From a virus, in IMG/VR virus record IMGVR_UViG_3300020395_000102, positions 1 to 24,130 of that record: a stretch of DNA of 24,130 bases; one strand, given 5' to 3'. Numbering within the stretch: the stretch's first letter is position 1; each line of letters begins with the position of its first letter. The position numbers were made by a program, and so were the translations under genes. The notes under the pieces were generated by a model that had not been told where the DNA came from, searched no databases, and saw nothing but the letters and a program-made list of their open reading frames with translations. Shown piece by piece: positions 21,155 through 24,130 of this stretch.

Positions 21155-22204
21155 TTAGATCTCCACATCAGTTCCTTGGGAAGTACTATAAGTTTGTCCA
21201 TCTCCATCGAAGAAGGATCTAGATTCAGTAAATCCAAACTCATCTCCAACTTCAATCAAACCAGCATCAACAGCGTCTACCTGACTTATCTTATCTCCGC
21301 TGAAATGTTCACCAATCTTACTACCATATTGACCTCTTCTTACAACAACATTAGTACCATCAATCTCCATAATCCTCATGACCTCAGAGTTGATTTGTAT
21401 GTATGTTCCAGTAGATAGTGAAGCAGCAGAGTTGACCTTGACTAGAGTCTTATTACTTGTAACCTTATCAGTCAGTGCAGCTGCCGTATCATCATTGTAA
21501 TCCTTAGTTGCTGCAGGTACAACAGTATATCGTTGTGATCTTGGTGCTCTGATAGCAGTAGAGTAATCGACCTGAACCTTCTTGATGATTCCACCTTCGT
21601 CTGTAGGTACTTCAGTGTAGAAGTAAGTCTTAGCAACAAAATCTAAATCATACTGTATAAATCTTCTATTTGAAAAATCTCCCTCATACTCATCATTAAA
21701 GGAAACGTTTCTTAGAGTAAATGGTATATCTCTTTTCTCTTCAATACCTTCCAACATATTCACCGTTACTTGAAATGAAGGTTGAAAATGAGGAAGTATT
21801 TGTTCAATTATCTGTAGTGCATCGTCCTGTAGTTTTGTAGCAAAACTTAGTCTGAACCCTACATCATAGGGTACAGGTAGATACATCTTTTTGATTTTTG
21901 TTTTTGCATCACCTTTAGATGTAAACTTTGTTATTGGTGATGCTTTCCTAGTTGGATCATATGTATAAGACGCTAATTCAAAACTGAGTCTAGGTAAAGT
22001 AATAGCAACATTGTCGTCAAAGTTTGTTTGCTGTTCAATCCTTGCCAAGAACCTTTGCATTGGTCCATAAGCAATAGGAACCTTAACCTGACTGATTGAT
22101 GTACCGTCGTTTGCGAATTTCTTTATCCGAATATTATTAAACAGTGTACCGAAAGCAATTACTGTTTTGCGAATAGTCTCATTGTAAAAATAAGTGCCGA
22201 GCAT
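21155..22204 (-). CDS. gp15: Tail terminator / sheath stabiliser gp15
   Basis: A 349-residue protein; T4 gp15 has 272. The conserved part is residues 1-215: MLGTYFYNETIRKTVIAFG, then VPIAYGPMQRFLARI, LPRLSFELASYTYD, VPYDVGFRLSFATK and the strand IQYDLDFVAKTYFYTEV. It caps the finished tail so that the head can attach through the gp13/gp14 neck. From about 248 to 313 there is an additional small domain (LVKVNSAASL, TYIQINSEVMRIMEID, VVVRRGQYG), strand-rich and absent from T4 as far as I can recall. The ATG shares one base with the gp14 stop (TAATG). Confidence 0.94.
   Translation of the reverse strand: MLGTYFYNETIRKTVIAFGTLFNNIRIKKFANDGTSISQVKVPIAYGPMQRFLARIEQQTNFDDNVAITLPRLSFELASYTYDPTRKASPITKFTSKGDAKTKIKKMYLPVPYDVGFRLSFATKLQDDALQIIEQILPHFQPSFQVTVNMLEGIEEKRDIPFTLRNVSFNDEYEGDFSNRRFIQYDLDFVAKTYFYTEVPTDEGGIIKKVQVDYSTAIRAPRSQRYTVVPAATKDYNDDTAAALTDKVTSNKTLVKVNSAASLSTGTYIQINSEVMRIMEIDGTNVVVRRGQYGSKIGEHFSGDKISQVDAVDAGLIEVGDEFGFTESRSFFDGDGQTYSTSQGTDVEI
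21266..21463 (-). other. Extra strand-rich domain within gp15
   Basis: Codons for about residues 248-313 of gp15. The stretch reads as short strands with G-T-Y-I-Q-I, E-V-M-R-I and V-V-V-R-R-G-Q-Y-G, a pattern I associate with small beta domains in phage baseplate and tail proteins. It lies between the tail-terminator core and a short C-terminal tail. Confidence 0.45.
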
Positions 22205-23574
22205 TATACCTCACCAAATGGATTTTTTTCTGTAAAGTCTAGAATACTAGAATCAGAAATAGTTTGAATTTCATCACTAGTTTCATAATAATCATCATCG
22301 TTATAGTCTATACTATCTAGGGAGTAGACTGCACTTCCGAATCCAACATTAGTAATCTGTTCACCAACTGCAAAGTTACCAGATAGATTTCTAGCAAGTA
22401 ATGTATTGGTAGTTGTATCCCACTTAGTAACAAATGCAGTAGTAAGAGTAGACTCACCAGTGATCATTTCTCCATAGAGGAATGTTCCAGCACCAGTAGT
22501 AGATGCAGAACCTATTGTAATTGTTGGTGCTACAGTATATCCATAACCTGCACTTAGGACATTAACCTCAGTAACCTTATTAGTTGTAGTGTTGATCTTA
22601 GATGTAAGTATACCTGTCTGCCCTCCTGTTGGTGGAGCACTGACGGTAATCGTTGGTGGTATGGTATATCCAGCACCATTTGAAGTTATAGTAATTGGTC
22701 CCATTACACCAACAGTACCAAGACCTGCAACAGCTGATGCTCCGCTACCCTTACCATCCTCTGTCAAGAATTGTACATTAGGTATAACAGTATATCCAGC
22801 ACCAGGATTTGTGATCCTTATACTTTCAATTCGCAATGAAGCAAAGTTTCTTGTTCCTGTAGTAGAAGTTATTGCAACTGCTGTAGCACTAGTTCCTATA
22901 CCTACTGGAGGATCTATTTTTATGGTAGGAGCATTAGTAAATCCTGTACCACCACTTATAACATCAACCTTATAGATACCACCATTCACTATACTTGCTG
23001 TAGCAGTAGCAGTAGTACCTTCATCACCAAGTATCATTGTTACATTGTAACCAGCAGTCTCAAAATCATCATCGATAGTAGCAACACCAGTATCAATCTT
23101 CTCATCTTCGTACTCGAAGGGTTCACAAGTAAGTTCGTATGTATATCTGTCTTGTAACTGATAAAAGTTTACTAGATCATTGACATATTTTATCTCAAAG
23201 ATAATATCCCTTAATGGGAAATACATCAAGTCACCTTCATAAGGTCTTTCCTGATCTATTAAAGGAGCAATACCTTCACTATATCTGTCTATCGAGATGA
23301 CTATTTTCATCTCTGCTGTAGACCTTACACCAAACTTTGTTAGTAAATTATATCCCGAATCAAATCCTTCGTATGATGCTATGTAACCTTCTATAGGAAA
23401 TGATTTGTCAAACTTTGTACTAGTAATTTCTCGTATAATATCATCTTGTTTGACAATATTACGAGGCATGTATATAAACTCAATTCCATGCATCCTAATA
23501 TGCTCGTTCGTCAAATCCTGAACGAGATTCTGTTCACCTTTACTACCTTGTAAAAAGAAGGGATTTAGTGCCAT
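22204..23574 (-). CDS. gp14: Neck protein gp14 with repeat-rich insertion
   Basis: A 456-residue protein; T4 gp14 has 256. Residues 1-165 are the conserved neck core (NPFFLQGSKGEQNLVQDL, IRMHGIEFIYMPRNIV, FPLRDIIFEIKYV, YTYELTCEPFEYEDE) and the last 35 residues (DSIDYNDDDYYETSDEI to NPFGEV) are also typical. Between them, from about 185 to 415, is an insertion with four repeats of the form SxGxGYTxxPTIxI plus a Thr/Gly-rich stretch. gp14 and gp13 form the neck that joins head to tail. The start shares one base with the gp13 stop. The insertion probably projects from the neck and could bind glycans or other proteins; that is inference. Confidence 0.93.
   Translation of the reverse strand: MALNPFFLQGSKGEQNLVQDLTNEHIRMHGIEFIYMPRNIVKQDDIIREITSTKFDKSFPIEGYIASYEGFDSGYNLLTKFGVRSTAEMKIVISIDRYSEGIAPLIDQERPYEGDLMYFPLRDIIFEIKYVNDLVNFYQLQDRYTYELTCEPFEYEDEKIDTGVATIDDDFETAGYNVTMILGDEGTTATATASIVNGGIYKVDVISGGTGFTNAPTIKIDPPVGIGTSATAVAITSTTGTRNFASLRIESIRITNPGAGYTVIPNVQFLTEDGKGSGASAVAGLGTVGVMGPITITSNGAGYTIPPTITVSAPPTGGQTGILTSKINTTTNKVTEVNVLSAGYGYTVAPTITIGSASTTGAGTFLYGEMITGESTLTTAFVTKWDTTTNTLLARNLSGNFAVGEQITNVGFGSAVYSLDSIDYNDDDYYETSDEIQTISDSSILDFTEKNPFGEV
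22510..22965 (-). repeat. Four tandem GYTxxPTI-type repeats in gp14
   Basis: The repeats fall at about residues 204-222, 253-271, 295-313 and 337-355, 42 to 49 residues apart: ISGGTGFTNAPTIKI, ITNPGAGYTVIPNVQF, ITSNGAGYTIPPTITV and VLSAGYGYTVAPTITI. The second and third share an identical 14-base stretch, GTATATCCAGCACC on the + strand (22664-22677 and 22790-22803), exactly 42 codons apart, which suggests duplication recent enough to be visible in the DNA. Confidence 0.8.
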
Positions 23575-24130
23575 TATCCAATCAGATCAAGTACTGGCAT
23601 TTCATACTCCCACTGCATACGTTCTTCTAACTTCTCTAGTTCCTTTACACCTTCATCATAAATTTCACGTCCATTGAGTTCAACTCCACCAGGAAGTTTA
23701 GTACCCTTGAACTTCATCATGTTTGAACCCCACTGCTTCTTCAATAATCCTACAAAATATCTTTTCAAGAATGGATCATTATAAACCTTAGTATAGTCAT
23801 TAGGATCTAACATCCTCCAGCACTGAATGATAATATAATCATCTTCCTTCATACTAGAATAGTCAGCATCAATATACAACCTACCTTGTCTTCTGTTGAA
23901 TCTTATCTGTTTATCTGGATGTAATATGAAATCGATATCTTCCAACCATCTCTTAGTTTGAGTATAACTCAATAGTTCCATAGAACTAAAGTAATATATT
24001 TCATTCAAGAATATCTGATATGTTACGTTGAACATATTAGAACTTATAGCACGACTGTCAACCTTCCAAACCTTCTCTATACCTATAACAGCATCTGGTA
24101 CTTGAATAAAATTCTGGTTCTCTACAAAAC
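23574..24130 (-). CDS. gp13: Neck protein gp13, 5' end cut by window edge
   Basis: The reading frame is open to the right edge. An internal ATG at 24035 is not the true start, because upstream codons continue in frame with neck-like sequence (VENQNFIQVPDAVIGIEKVWKV lies above it, here in part). The visible 185 residues include TQTKRWLEDIDFILHP, FNRRQGRLYIDADYSS and the strongly conserved QWGSNMMKFKGTKLPGGVELNGREIYDE, typical of cyanophage gp13. It assembles on the portal with gp14 to close the filled head and receive the tail. The stop overlaps the gp14 start by one base. Confidence 0.95.
   Translation of the reverse strand, partial: FVENQNFIQVPDAVIGIEKVWKVDSRAISSNMFNVTYQIFLNEIYYFSSMELLSYTQTKRWLEDIDFILHPDKQIRFNRRQGRLYIDADYSSMKEDDYIIIQCWRMLDPNDYTKVYNDPFLKRYFVGLLKKQWGSNMMKFKGTKLPGGVELNGREIYDEGVKELEKLEERMQWEYEMPVLDLIG

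Noticed and set aside
22589-22975. 128-codon + strand frame opposite gp14
   Set aside because: It mirrors the repeat region of gp14, whose Gly/Thr/Pro codons give few stops on the other strand.
1-24130. tRNA genes, CRISPR arrays, insertion sequences or attachment sites
   Set aside because: No cloverleaf, regularly spaced direct repeats, transposase or integrase motif was seen; intergenic gaps are too short to hide most of these.

Overview
The window comes from a T4-like cyanophage, a large contractile-tailed phage of marine Synechococcus or Prochlorococcus. Three things point to this. There is a block of T4 homologues in the usual cyanophage order. The left edge carries a high-light-inducible (hli) gene. 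A purS gene sits inside the replication/recombination block. I saw no convincing gene on the + strand, so the window should be read from right to left. No gene-free stretch exceeds 300 bases, and I saw no tRNA, integrase, insertion sequence or CRISPR array.

Right part (24130 to about 9040), the virion module in transcription order: neck gp13 (cut by the window edge), neck gp14 (carrying a repeat-rich insertion), tail terminator gp15, small terminase gp16, an unrecognised very basic 262-residue protein, large terminase gp17, tail sheath gp18, tail tube gp19, portal gp20, an AT-rich SGNH-hydrolase-like gene, prohead core gp67, an unrecognised 188-residue probable virion protein, prohead protease gp21, scaffold gp22 and major capsid gp23. 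Many junctions overlap by 1 to 4 nt (TAATG or ATGA). T4-type late promoter motifs (TATAAATA or one-base variants) lie upstream of gp18, gp20, gp67, gp22 and the cluster after gp23. A UUCG-tetraloop terminator follows gp23.

Middle (about 8990 to 4970): a cluster of small unrecognised genes, at least one of them under 60 codons, then tail completion protein gp3, recombination mediator UvsY, helicase UvsW and an LSm-like small protein.

Left-middle (4988 to 1135): a near-consensus sigma70-type promoter opens a tightly overlapped operon of gp55 (late sigma factor), purS, gp47, a DUF3110-like protein and gp46. It joins late-transcription control, purine synthesis and recombination nuclease in one unit.

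Left end (1135 to 1): three short transcription units. A signal-peptide-bearing small beta-barrel-like protein is preceded by a leader RNA with mutually exclusive hairpins and a U-tract. A small membrane protein is preceded by a compact RNA leader that can form an H-type pseudoknot next to its start codon. Then comes hli. These two RNA leaders, the terminator-promoter modules, and the basic gene between the terminase genes are the least explained and most interesting parts. All identifications were made by eye from motifs and gene order, with no database search.
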